From: Plasmopara viticola
Lineage: Eukaryota > Oomycota > Peronosporomycetes > Peronosporales > Peronosporaceae
NCBI GenBank assembly: GCA_001695595.3
Contig: MBPM02000011.1
Span: forward strand, 62,001 to 126,000
Direction: 5' to 3'
Length of the DNA stretch: 64,000 nucleotides
Shown: positions 45,401 to 58,521 of the stretch, one piece after another
How the letters are laid out: every line of letters starts with the position of its first letter
How positions within the stretch are numbered: position 1 is the stretch's first letter
Notes under the pieces: generated by a model
What the model was told of the DNA's origin: nothing
Seen by the model: only the letters and a program-made list of their open reading frames with translations
The model's database searches: none
Position numbers and translations under genes: made by a program

Positions 45401-48060
45401 AGGTGTTTGTGCCACTTCCTTAGCACCTCGCTGAGTGTACTTACCATATATTCGTTTTTCTCATTTAAATGTAGCCATTGCCAAATCAAGCGTACTTTGC
45501 AGCGTGAACTCGGGCATTCTGTTGAGCGACACTTATTTCTAAAAAGAGAGGTGTTTGTGCAGTCGCCACTATCCTTCGGAAAGTTATTTAAAATATATAG
45601 TGAATAAACGGAAGCGAGTGACCTAAGCATCCAACTACTCCGTAGTGCCAGTTTTTAGTCGTTTCTGAAATCGTTAAGCCTTCATTGCCCCCGTTGCAGT
45701 GCTTCAATCCTCTATCTGGTGCGCATGTTGACGTTGGATCTTCGAAAAATGCACTTGAGTATAAAGGCTTTAATCTCCAGGATTTCTGAGCCCAGTTGTA
45801 GAGTACGTTTTCAATAAGAGTGATCCAAAAACGCCAGCGCTTAAAGTAAGTTTGCGCTCCGGCAAACGATTGCGGTCAGCAGAAATAGATTGGCTGATGC
45901 TCAAAGATAGAGCAAATAAAATGAGTTGATAAGCCTGACTGGTTGAACTATTCCTGGCTGATAGAATTTTACAGGCGCCTTTTTGCTTAAAAGTGGCATG
46001 GCTGAGAAATTTTAAAAAATATATAGCAAGGACGTACCTGCTGTTTTTGGAATTTGGTATGGAAAAGTATGACTTGGTCCTGTACATGCTGTGGCTAGAA
46101 CAGCTCGAGCTCTAAATCGATTGGCGAGGAATGCTATAGGTGCCAGAAGTCCAGTTTTCTTCAGCAGCGTTTTGATGAGTAAAGTTCGACCCTTATTGCG
46201 CATTTAGCTAATTCAAATAGAGCCGGAAGAGTATACTGCCGAAGTAATCGCGGGAAACGCAAAGGTACTGTCACCTCTACGAACGTAGACAATACAATGT
46301 GTCCATATTCTCTTGAGGGATGTTTAGCAGCTCCGGCTGCTATTGACGCTTAAGATGTAATTATACGTGAGTAAACACAGTAAAGTGGGTAATAGTATAG
46401 CGCCCCGACAGCAATCAACAAGCTTCGGCAGGCTGGTAATATATATCTGCAAAGGGTAGCGCAAGTCCTCAAGACACAGTGGTGGCAACATGGCGCTACC
46501 GACTTCCGCCATCAAAAAATATAGGTCTGCGAAATGCGGTGGGCATTAAAGCCTCGTACGGGGTGTTCAAACGTACCATCGAGAGCTGGTAAAATATTCC
46601 CGCAAGCAGAGCACGGGAATTTATCACCAAATCGAATCTTGCTACCCTGAGAGTTGCATAAAATTGTTGTATATAGAAGTAGTTGACCGTCTAGCTGATC
46701 GCTGCGTCACGGCATATGCGGTTCGATATAAGAGGCGTTATGGCTAATAGGTCTAACAAAACTTAAAGCTGCCGAGTTTTTGTCGAAGTTAAACGCCGAA
46801 TACGTCGTGGAGATGACTATTTACATATTTGAACTCTCTATTTGAATAACAAATTGGTCCTCGGTTGTGAACAAAGATGGGTGATCGAGGCTTATAATGG
46901 TTTTTTATAAACTCGGACACTTAAGCATCTGCTTCAAGATCCTTCGGCGAGAGCTGCCAAGCTACCAGGGGCAAACTGCTATAGTCTGTATTGCATCATG
47001 AGGACCAACTATACTCGAGTTGAACACCATTCCAGAACGGGTGACGAGCTGATGGAATTTACTTACTATCACAAATGCAAACGTTTCCTTGTACAACTCA
47101 AAAGTGATAAGCAGATTTTTTATCATCGCTTTTAGCTTTTATTGTAGATGAATTCTAGGCAAAAACCGGAAACATACTGGCCAGACACAACAAAGTGATA
47201 AGGCTGGTAAATTCCGAGCCTGTTTTTGGATCACTATATCTACTCTTTGAAGCCCTTTGGCGAGTCGCGGCTCACTTCCCTCGGCTTTAGTCGGATTAAA
47301 TATGAATCATGCATTGTAAGTGACACAGCAAAAGTTATAGATGTTTCTTTGCATTGCGAAGCTTTAGTACATCGGGTCTAAATTAGAGCTATTGGGTCCG
47401 TGAAAATTATCGAGGATCTGCCCGTCAACACAACCTTGAAGAAACGAGCATGTTTGTGGTCGCACTCTACTTTTGAAGCAAATTGGGCCGCCTTTTTCAA
47501 CATCGCTCCCTGCACATGAAGAAATAAGTGTGAGGTGGATCGACACTTATGCTATCTACGAACTCAGTCACCAATACTTCTTATAAAATTGCGTCTCGGA
47601 AAAGGGGAGCGTCAACACTCTCACCTTAAATATGTATCTATACACCTTGCGGCTTCCTTGCTAGCAGGAAACAAATCGTGAACGCTCGTGAAGCTCAATG
47701 TACACCAAGAAAAAACGCTGCTCTGGTTTGCTACATCGTGCGTTTATAAAAATAAGCCATTTAAACAAAGCTAATGCAAAGGCAAGTGTAAGCTTTTATC
47801 CTGTCCTAGGCAAAAGCTTCTGCTAAAAATTACGGGATCGCTCGTGGCTATCTTAATTCCAATTTATAAAGCTAGAAGGCGAAAAAACACGGGCCAGCAA
47901 ACCTGTGGTGATTGGGCTCAATGGGATTTCACTCTATTAAAGTGACCGAATGCTTAAATGCTCCAGCTGCTTTACTGCAGGTGAGGTTACTAATGCAGCA
48001 ACCTCCGCAGGCCTAAATATCTTAAGTATTCGAGTTCATGCACAGCGTTAGCACTTATGG
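42437..48060. other. Gene-free AT-rich stretch
   Basis: It starts with the 5' flank of the exchanger gene and then shows no supported coding region. Short unassigned frames include 43452-43679 (minus), 45238-45630 (minus, 130 codons, ending in a segment RLKRGELTLKYPIKFKV) and 45770-46087 (minus, with a hydrophobic segment that resembles a signal peptide but has no nearby ATG). Decayed repeats are likely. Confidence 0.55.
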
Positions 48061-48908
48061 GGCTGGTCCATGTCAATTTAATCTACAACGAAGGACGTAA
48101 TAGTATCCTTTAGAGGAGCTTTCATCTTCGGGAACGTCACCTCTGAGATAATTCTGGGGGTGCGATTGAAATCAGTCTCAGCGAGCTCTTTGAAGTTTAT
48201 CCTCTATCAATGTCTCCATTTAGGCCGCATCTACCGTGACACAGCAAACAGTCTATTCTGTGTATAGTTCATCTATGTAATTCATGGGATACTTAGGGAT
48301 TGTTTTGTCTCCCGTCCTATTTTCTACAAAATCTGTGTCTTACGCTCCTGTTCGTACCACCGAAAATTCCGTGGCTCTTCGTATACCTTGCAGACTCATG
48401 TTTACTTGCTTGCAAATTTTGTTACTCGCAGCTAGCGGTGCTGTGTTATTCACTGTGTTTTAATATATAATGCCCGCTTGTGAAACGTTTTCATCCGAAA
48501 TTGGATGGAATATAAATTCATTCTTTTGTTGAAACGAAGCTACCCCGACTCTTTGGTGAAAGAAAGTGTGACTTCAGTTCTTTGGTCTTTGCTCTCTATT
48601 CAGACCCAGCAGAGTCACAGACTGCTACTTCATTTGTCCGAGAGTAAGCATTAACCTAAGATCCAATACTTAATGTAATTATTATAAATTTGAATGTTAG
48701 CTTCATATAAATTACCTGTGCTTCCCATCATTACTTAGCATAGATTTTCTTACCGATATTTTTTAGCAGTAATTATGTGACAATTCACTGCTTTTCTGTT
48801 TATTCCTCGTTCTTGCGTTTGTCTTCTTCTTGCTGTTCAAATCATCACATGACTTGTGTCACGAAAAACATTAATGTCACCAGCTATTATGCACCCACAA
48901 GATTTGTA
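48061..48908 (+). repeat. Left arm of a diverged inverted repeat
   Basis: About 0.85 kb matching the reverse complement of 51097-51919. Shared landmarks include ACACAGCAAACAGTC, TAATGCCCGCTTGTGAAACGTT, GACCCAGCAGAGTCACAGAC-like and ACCTGTGCTTCC blocks in the same order. By eye the arms are around 75-80% identical with several indels; the left arm has about 48 extra bases near 48,840. On the minus strand it contains the stop-riddled counterpart of the frame that is open in the right arm. Confidence 0.8.
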
Positions 48909-51096
48909 AAGCTCGTCACGCTCTCCCTTATAAGCGCCATAAGGCTGTACAAGTTGAATTGTTTGGAGGCTTTCCCGACTATCCAGCATCACTATCTATA
49001 TGCCATTGTAACTTAAAAAGCCCTTCATAGGAAAATATATACAGCTCCTAAATTAAGCAGCTGCACCAGTAAGTCGTCGCCACAACATTTTTGGGACACG
49101 AATCAAGCTAACAGTGTCTGATACGACAGTTCCTCTCGTTACCTTTTTATGCCGTCTGATGACAATTCAGTTGCTCGTAGTGCCACGTGCGTTGGTCGTC
49201 TTCTGTATAACGTCTCATTGACTATGATCCGCCATCCTCGGGATATGGAAGGTGGGTCCTCCCTTTATCAAAGTCTGAATTTACTTATGGACGTACCACC
49301 GAGCCGGGCAGTCCCAAGCTACCCTTGAATAGCACTCTGCATCCGCCGCGCCAATATGATAGCACACTTACAAGCCTGCGCTCACCGGTATTTTCGCTGA
49401 GCATCCTAATTGTTTGTTTATCGAGCTGTTATGCCAAAAGCCACGAAAGACTCTAAGCTGAAATTTAAATCATGGCATGAAGCATTTCACCTCCGTCTCG
49501 AGAGGTGCGGGTCGGGCGACTTACTCGCAGAGTGATGCTACTGCGCGCTTGGGGTTTGAGAAATGTACATAATCTGGCGATCTCGGAGCTCCGATAATTT
49601 GTGCATGACTTCAGCACGACCAAGGTCATTGGTATTTCGGCTATCCAACCTACAAGTTGCGTTTGCTAGACGCCAATCGTGAGCATCAGCATAGCAAAGA
49701 TCGTGCGGTGCACTACACAGTGCTAAACGCTGTCTCGTTCTCCTTTCGAAAAACGAAGCAGGCGTCACCATCACGGGGTGTATATTCTCGAGGAACTCCA
49801 ACGCCAAGGCCAAGGCCAAGGCCAGTATTTTTCTAAAAAGAGGGAAGTTCTTATCTCAAGAAACCAGCCATGGATAAGGCCGCATTTGGACAAGAACATT
49901 CGAAAATCTTAGACTCTATAAAGAAAAGAGATCTTCAATATCGGTAAAACTACGCTCTTCGCCGCAAGGCGTAAAAGTGCCACACGAGCCGAGTCCATCG
50001 CACTTACTATTGTTATTGTTGTTAAGCCAGTGCTCACGGAAACGTACCATAGATCGCAGGACAAGAGTCAATGATGAGTCTTTAGCTGGGCAAACACACT
50101 GCTCCGATTACACAACGACTTTGCTAAGGCTATTGCAAGTGGCGGCTGAGAAGACATTATATGTACTTCTATAATGAGAAGCACAAAGTCGTTTCGTAAT
50201 TTCCAGATTTCTTTAAATGACATGAGAGTCATAAGCACAATTTGCAAAGTAGACATCAAGTGTCGACTCTCATGTGCTTACTTAACGAGCACAACGGGAA
50301 GTTTAGTGCAGGGGCCTGAAATTCAAAGTTCGACGTGCCTCATGCTGATTGGTTGTTAAAAAATAATTTCTAATATCATAGGCAATTATGGCACCCAACG
50401 TTGCATCTTGGGTGATCACAACCGAATCATCATGAGCAAATTCACAGCTAACCCGAATTTTTTCAAATCAGGCGATATTTAGCTGTTTCACAACTTGTTG
50501 AGAGTAATGGTGATGTACTCTAGCTTATCGGTCATACGAGCTCGACAAAACAAACACTTACAAAGTGTGTAGGGTGTTAAGTGAGAACATCGGTACGCGC
50601 GCGCCGATAAGTGTGTTATCAGGCTACCGCGGTTGATACAGAGTGCCCTTTAAGAGTCGCGTAGGACACCTCGAATTGTTGGTGCGGGCTGCAGCCCACA
50701 AGTAGAGCCCGGACTTCGTTGACAGGAGAATTTACCTTACATTTCCCAAAGATGGTGGGTCACAGTCGATTGAAATTTAGACAGAAGACGATCAACGCAC
50801 ACGACGCGAGGATGCGCTAATAGCAACTCAATTGTCATCTGACGGCATTCAAACTTTCAAAGGGGTGCACTTTGGTGTTAACACCGAGAGCTTGGCTTGT
50901 GTCTTAAAAGTCTTGTGGCGGCGACTCGCTAGGTACAGCCATTTAACCTAGGAGTTAGAATCCCTCAGTACGTTTTGAGGCTTATGAAATTTTCTGTGAA
51001 GGGCGTCTCAAAAAAGTGAGGACGGATAGACGGAAAAGTTCTTAGAGTAATCACATGTATGGCTTAATGCTCAAGTAAGGAAGTGTGTGGTGGATC
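48909..51096. other. Spacer of the inverted repeat, no supported gene
   Basis: A minus-strand frame at 49538-49819 (93 codons, beginning MALALALEFLE) owes its start to a CCAAGG-type hexamer repeat at about 49797-49823. A perfect 11-bp inverted repeat, ACATGAGAGTC at 50220-50230 and GACTCTCATGT at 50265-50275, lies in the middle. A GC-rich patch at about 50,590-50,730 shares short blocks (GTGCGGGC, ACTTCGTT, GGGGTGCAC) in the same order with 11,230-11,290 and may be the same old repeat family. Confidence 0.45.
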
Positions 51097-51919
51097 ACAC
51101 AAAACTTGTGGGTGACTATTAAAACAGCAAAAAGAAGGCAGACTCAAGAATGAGGGGAAATTAGAAAAACATTAAATCGCCTTATAATCACTGCTAACTA
51201 ATTATCGGTAAGAAATGCTATGCTAAATAATGATTGGAAGCACAGGTAACATATAGAAAAAGGACGTCTAGCTAGCATCTAGAATTATGATAATTACATT
51301 TAATAATGGATCTAAGGTAAATGCTAACTTTTGGACAAACGAAGTAGCAGTCTGTGACTCTGCTGGGTTTAAGTACAAAGCAAAGACCAAGGGACTGAAG
51401 TCACACTTTCTCTTACCAAAGAGTCAGGATAGCTTCGTTCCAACAGAAGGAAAAATTAATATTTCATCTGATTTTGAATGATAACGTTTCACAAGCGGGC
51501 ATTATATATCAAAAGTGGATGCCACAGCACCGCCAGCTGCGAGTAACCATAATCTCAAGCAGAAAACATGAGACTGCAAGGTATACTGGGAATCACAGAT
51601 CTCCAGGTGACTTTCAGAGGTACCAATAGGAGCGTAAAACATAGTATTTGTAGAAAATGGGATGGGAGACAAATCATTTCATGAGTATCCCATAAATACA
51701 TAGATATACTTTACACAGAATTGACTGTTTGCTGTGTCACGATAGATGCAACCTAAATGGAGACATTGATAGAGGTCAAACCTCAAATAGCTCGTAAAGA
51801 CTGAGTTTTTATCGACCCCCCCCCCAGAAATATCTCAGAGGGGACGTTCCCAAAGATGGAAACTCCTCTTAAAAATAATTTACGTCCTCCGTTGTAGACA
51901 AAGTTGACTCGGATCAGCC
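51097..51919 (-). repeat. Right arm of a diverged inverted repeat, with a residual open frame
   Basis: Reverse-complement partner of 48061-48908. Inside it the plus strand holds a 64-codon frame, 51287-51481 (IITFNNGSKVNANFWTNEVA then FLLPKSQDSFVPTEGKINI). The equivalent segment of the left arm keeps the same residues but with stops, so this was once a protein-coding part of an element that I cannot name. A run of ten C bases at about 51816-51825 interrupts the homology. Confidence 0.75.
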
Positions 51920-54900
51920 TTTTGAAAGATATCAATTAGTGTTGTAAGAGTCGAACCTGGAAGTTTTTGAGGTATAAAGGGAATTTGAAGGCATAGCGCT
52001 GCTATTATAGAGATAAGACCATGTGGCGTCGTTCGCCATGCTCCTGATTATGAAATCGGCTGCGCGCTAGTGTAAATTGACAAAGGCGGTTGTCAGATTT
52101 TCATCTTGTTCCTGTCTATCTAGTTTGCAGCTGCCAAACGAAACTTCTCGCTCAATCCAAGGGGCTACCTGTGATGAAGCATGCACTGTTGAAGCGTTGA
52201 GTGTATCTACAAAACCTAAGCTTTTTTACTGTATTTGAATATACACTTTTTAAAGTATTACGATAAATCCGGTCGTCTTGTCGTTACAAATGTTGAAGTG
52301 GCTGTATTTTGCGAGATATTTTTTGCGCTAATATTAATCCTGAAAATTTTGATGTGCTTACCGATGCGTGCTTAGCATATAGAAAACCACATCAGCCAGG
52401 CTAAAGTTCTATTGACGAACAAATTTGTCAGACATCCAAACCGGAAGTCAATCTGTAGTCTTGGTGTGCTTTTGACAACAGTAAGCGAGATTTAATAGCT
52501 GAAAAGTGTTTGCCAAAATATAGTGGTAAAGTGCGAATTCTACGTGTCCAGATATCTGAATAATATATTGTCAATCTGCCCTTCGATTGGCTTTCCACTT
52601 GCTAGACGAAATGCCAAATGCACTGATACCACTATGCCTATGCTGCATTCAACCTCGGCAAGTTAACGATTTATCAAACGTATAGACTGCCTAAAGCTTG
52701 CTGGTACTGGCAAACTCTTTAAGTCGCAGCCGTTAGAGCCATACGATGCATCGTTTGACAGTTCTTGAAAAATATCTTCACATACTTGACCACCTACTTG
52801 CGCATTAAAGATCACCATTTTGTGAAATAAACCGAAAACAGGGCCTAGATAACCACTTACTGGACCTCCATAAATCATACTTTAGACCCTCGCCACTCTG
52901 AACATTGACTTGGTCTGGACCTACCACATCCATTCGTTAGTTATGCACGCCGTCGGTCCACTTGAAGTGATGCGGTTGCGATTGCTGCCAACTAATCAGA
53001 CACTCGACTTTGGCATCTTCAATAGATTAGTGTAGCATAAGACGAAAGAAGAGAAAGAAAGCTCCTACCGTGTGCACGAAGACACATTAGGCAGTATGTT
53101 TCCTGAGGCGCTCTTTTCGTGACCAACAATCTATTTATAGCTCAGCAATGCCATAATGACTCAGCAACGGGCTTGAAAGCTTTTTTGACTAACAAAGCTA
53201 GTTCATTCAAAAGTTCTGTTAGCGCCGTAAATCGCATGTTCTTCTGGAAAAGACTAAAAAAGTCATTTTTCTCAGGTTTTTTAGATCATTTTTTCTACGA
53301 GAAATATGATCTGAGCTCACATGACTGAGCTTAGTCAGTAGCGAAGGGGTGCAATTGCATCCGGTCAGGTGACTTTTATATACAAGCATGAGAGGAAAAA
53401 TTACTTCCTGAATTGTAAAGGAATTTTTTTAGATACTTCAATCCTATTATTTAACAGTGTAAGTACGATATTTGTGAACAAATTGAAACATTTTTGTCGG
53501 ATTCTTTTCGGAAGGCATGGGCAGACGTGATATTTTATGATGTCGAAACATCCAGCAACTACGGTCCTTAAGCATCGGAGTCACACCTCCTCTATTTAAT
53601 GCTGCCCCATGCTCATTCATTTGGGAAGGGCGATTACGGATAGCCATACAGCCGCCGATAGTGACGATAGCCGCTGCCGTACTGGTCGTAAGGTACGGCT
53701 GAGTCCTTAAAGTTGTGTTCTTTGGACGGCCGACTGAGCCCAAAGGTCACTAATTAGGAGGGAGACTATGCAACGACGCACTTTATATACTCTGCGTAAA
53801 GAGGAGCATCACAATTCTACTGTCAAACGCATATTTTACACGGCCTACACAAAGGCATCCCACTCCTTTAAAGGGCTTTAAAAGCACAGAGTTATCTCAA
53901 AGAGAACCTTTAATGCTAACCCTAAGCGCAAAATCAAGCTTACATTTGGTTGTCTTCTCGAAGAAGACATTCCGCTGAAAGGAAGAACACCTCTTTGACT
54001 GCCAAGCCCTTTCACTGGTGTTTAATTTTCTTGTGATTTTAAGTCTCACCCTAGCTCGTGAGAGTCGTTAGCCTGGTCATGGAACGAATGTTCAAAGGCC
54101 GAAATTCGAAGCAATGAATACCTCGCAAGTTAGCCGCGATCGTTTGACCGCACGTTAGGGTGGCACCATGCCCGCGCTAAGAAATTAAGTTTTTGGAAAC
54201 TAGGTCGAAGATGTAGGTTACTCGTCTTTGACCTACAAAACAGGAAAATTGGAGTGTAGACTCATAAATGTATAAATTGAGTACAATGTTGCAAAACGCT
54301 TACGCGAGTAGATCTTATGTTTTTGGCTTATAGCAATATAGACAAAACGGCTTCTACTTTGATATATATGGTAATGGTTTACTCGTCCCTTACTAGCGTC
54401 ACAAGTCCGCTGAGATCCTTTCAATTGTCAGATTTACCGACACAGACGGCGTTCGTGAAAAACAGAGTTAAACGTAGCATTTAACTCAAGCATCCATGAT
54501 CAGATCATCATTGCGTTGTTTATAGCAGATATCTTCTGCTAAGCATTTGGGACTGGTTGTTTTCGTTACAAACGGCAATGATTTGAGCACTGGCATCTGA
54601 AGCCCTTGGTAGACTTTAATACAAAGGAATGGTGGCTTGGCGGCGATATTACCCAGTAGCGTGCTAAATGGTGTTAGACATGGAGGAAAGTACTCGCGAT
54701 GCTAGCTTTAAATAGCCTAGCTATTAGAATCGTACGGCCTCAAATCAGTATCGTTTGACTGCTACGGCATTATAAGAATAGTTGCGTGTAGTTAGCAAAT
54801 ACTTCATGCCGAGTAGATCTCGACTCCACTCGTCCCACAACAAGCTTTCATTGATGGAAAGTATGCCATGCGTATGCGGGACCGAAAATGATAATACAAG

Positions 54901-57900
54901 CTTAACGAAAAATGACGGAGCCGTCGGAGTAGATAACGCTAGGACCTAAGGCACATATTAAAGTTCTATATCGTAATTGTGAAGACATTCAACGAAGTGA
55001 TATGAGGATCCTTCGTGCCCTGATCAAAAGAGGACAGACTGGCATCGACGTCCACTTTGTTAGAGATGGGATAGCGGAGAGTTACTTCGGTGCCATTAAG
55101 TCTGGTGGGAGAGCACGTGAATGAGCTAAAGCGTGTACTTATCCACAATTTGAGTATGTACACCATGTACGGTCTTTGCAAGCTCTACCGGACGAGATGG
55201 CCGGCAAAATTTTTGCAAGAGAGATGACAGAATAAGTATATACGAACGGATTGCTCACGGGTGCGGATCAGCGGAAGGACAGCGCATTAAACGAATAGCA
55301 GATAAAATAAGGCAGACAGTGACTATTGCGAGCATCATATTAATTAAAATATGTCTTTTTTGAAAAAAAGTTTAGATTTATACAAGTAAACTTCGTTTTC
55401 AAAAACAAGTTTTTGGTCGATAAGACACGTAACTTTTGGGAGCAGACGATCAGGTTTGCGAATTCCACTATCTTATATCAATAACTTAAGGTCGTGATAG
55501 CGCATCCAAAGTAGCATTTGCTCATTCGACTTGCTTAGCGTCGGAGTCAAAGGTCAGTGCACGCTGAAAAAGTGTTATGAAATGGCTTTTCATAGTCTTG
55601 TAAGGTTCCAAACACGCCCACTGCTGCCTATTTAAGAAACTTTTTTATCTATTATATGTCTCACCGTGGGGAGGGTTAATTCGCTCCTCCGTTGACCCTT
55701 GAGGTGTTGATGCTCGTCGTAGATGCACATGGAACGGGATTCAGTGGTGTTTGGAGGTTTTCAGACGAAAAAAATGATAGTATCAGCGACTGTTTATATA
55801 ATTTATTTTGTTGGTCCTGAAGAAATCTGTCTGTTACCTATAGCAAGTAGAGCGCATCAAAAATGATCAAGCCGTCTGGCTAATCTTTGAAACAATATGA
55901 CTCTCTCGTACGAAGCGTACGATGTCCAAGTAGACAGAACATTCTCTTTGTCATGGTACACCGACTACTTGTATAGCTAAATGAATGACTGGTCTCTAGA
56001 TATTTCCTCTTTCTTGTTACGCTATGTGTAAGAACGTTGGATTTGTTTGGGCCAATCTTGGTGCGGGCGCGGATCAAGATAAGCATGTGCAATGGACAGC
56101 GATTAATTATATGCTTAATTAATAGAGTCATTCCACTGAAAAAAATACGTGAACCTTGTTGATTTGACAAAGTATCTAATACATGGTTAGATTGTGTTCG
56201 GTCTATATACGTAAAACGAAGCTGCGTACTCGCCATGCAATTATGCTTTCGTAACCCCACAGGGTTGTAGAAATAGATCGCATCAACAACCTTGCCCTGA
56301 TTTCTACTAGGCAAAGCAAATTAAACTGATGCTTTGTTAATGTAAATAGATTGGCGAATCAAATCGGCGGTCACGCCTCAACAGCTAACGATAGAACAGG
56401 GCAGGTCTAGCAAACGATCACGCCTGGCATCAATTAAAGCAATAAAAGTATCTAATAAAGCAATCATATCATGGTACTTTACAAGTAGGATAGAAGCAGT
56501 CGTACCAACAGTTCTCCCAATTACGCTCCTGTACTCCGCTGAATTATCAGGAGTGATTCGAAAAACGACTCGACCCTGGTTTTTATGTATCAATATTATT
56601 AGCGCTCGGTATAGGCACTAAGTGTTGGTCACATATCAATATAGCAATACGAGCCGCTAAAAAGATGTGTTATCGATGTGACACACAAAAAAGTGCAATC
56701 GATTAGTCAGGAATTTGTGTTGATTCCGGTCTTTCGACTAACCGCACCAGTCAGTTGCTTCAGGACACTTTGAATTGTGGCGAAGTCGTTGATCTCTTGC
56801 AAATCGGACACCGAGAAGGCGTCATAGTGCCGAATCCAGAATGGACATGATCACATCTGATTCTTTATAGATCAGCTCCGATAATAAATCCCTTTCATTT
56901 TTGATGGAAGCTTTTATCGATGCACTGCTTTCAACACCAACCTTTGTGGACGATCTGCTGCTGTGGCTGGTGTCATTTTGGATAAAAAATGTGCAATGAA
57001 CAGATATTTGTCTACTCTCGATGAGAATAACAAGAAAAATAGACTTGTAAATTGATCAAATATTCGCTCAGCTTTTGGTATAAGCTTACCCGCAAAAGCC
57101 GATACACACTGGCACCTCCATAATACATTAGTAAAATTAATCCTCTCTCCAGATGAAATCAAGTCTAAATTGAAGCCCTTTATCTTTTAAGTTTGAACTT
57201 TGCAGGTTACTCGATTCGAAAATGTCTTTAGGCTATGACACAAGATGTATGAAACACTGATATTAAACTAGACATTCGGTAAACTACACTGTGTTGGGTA
57301 ATTTATCACATGTTGCCAGATGGTTTGAAGCACAGTGTAAGACCAAGCCCCATTTACAACGCAATTGACGCGCGAAAGGAGAAGCAACTAAATCTGATGC
57401 AAAGGGTAATTTGACGTTAGCTTTGAGTTCGCACGCAGAAAGGAAGGCCAATCTATAAGCTGAGACGCAATTAAAAAGTGTCGATTCTAAATGGAACGAC
57501 CACATTGCTTAGTGCGCCAATTGTGTCGTAATTGAATAACTGTACATCAGACCATGTGAAAAATCACACAACAACTGAGTGGTTAGTTTCACATTAGTAC
57601 TTCATAGAGTTTGTGCCACATTCTGGCAACCTTTTCAGATTGAGTCACCTTTTGTAATATATACTTTTGAATCAATCGCGAAGCAGTTTTCACCATACAA
57701 ACATCGGCCAAGGGGTGATACAATATAGGTCTTACGGTGTGAATTTAGCTTAACCTAAAAAGGTAGTAGTCGCTAACGATAAGAATTAATCACGGCTCCT
57801 AAACAACATATACCGCACCAAAATTCTATACGATAGAAAGAGCAATTTAATCGATTGTGGAGCAAATAGTAAAACCAGAAGACACGATTCGCAGTGGCCA

Positions 57901-58521
57901 AAAAACCCTAACAGTATTTGTAACTGGTTGGTATCTTTATTCGAAACTGCCGGTCCACTGCGTGGGCACTTTACAGTAATTACACATAAATGCTTACAAT
58001 GACACTAATGATATTACAAATCGGAGGCTTGATCTGAACCCTATATTATCGCTATGCTTGTGAAGCCACAATGACTTTGCGCAGCCATACTAAACATAAA
58101 AGCTACTATTGCTACTCATTAAGAGCATGGTTTTCATTGTTGCCTATCTAATCTCACTAGCGCGTATGTAGAGCGAAAAACTCTGTGATTACCTGCTGAC
58201 AATTGTCACTGCAAACTCATAGTGAAAAGTCCTTACTGGCTCTATAACTCGACCTGCCAAATGATACAAATTGTCTGATATCAAATGATTTGCTTTCAAT
58301 CAGAGCAGCTGTCAAGCGCTTGTTTAGCTTCAAGCACGAGACTGTTGCCACCAAATATAACGAAAAAGCACTGGCTCGTACATCTATTACAATCAGTGTA
58401 AGGTTCAATCGTCGTGCGTCGTTATTAATACACGTCAACTTGCCTTCTCCTTGCTCACACTTGAATTCTCCGGGCTTACGGCGCACGAGTCAGTTCAACA
58501 CCGTCTATCGGTGTATTTGCA
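51920..58521. other. Gene-free stretch
   Basis: No supported gene. The longest frames are 55880-56314 (minus, 144 codons) and 53447-53743 (minus, 98 codons); neither shows a domain. The frame at 54966-55181 (minus) contains TRLNGTEVTLRYPISNKV, which resembles a segment at 45,240-45,330 and suggests a shared decayed repeat. Confidence 0.55.

Noticed and set aside
45770..46087. Secreted protein with signal peptide on the minus strand
   Set aside because: The hydrophobic segment lies deep in the frame with no ATG close to it, and no RXLR or cysteine pattern follows.
55880..56314. 144-codon minus-strand frame as a gene
   Set aside because: No domain and no sign of coding constraint; similar chance frames occur throughout the AT-rich spacers.
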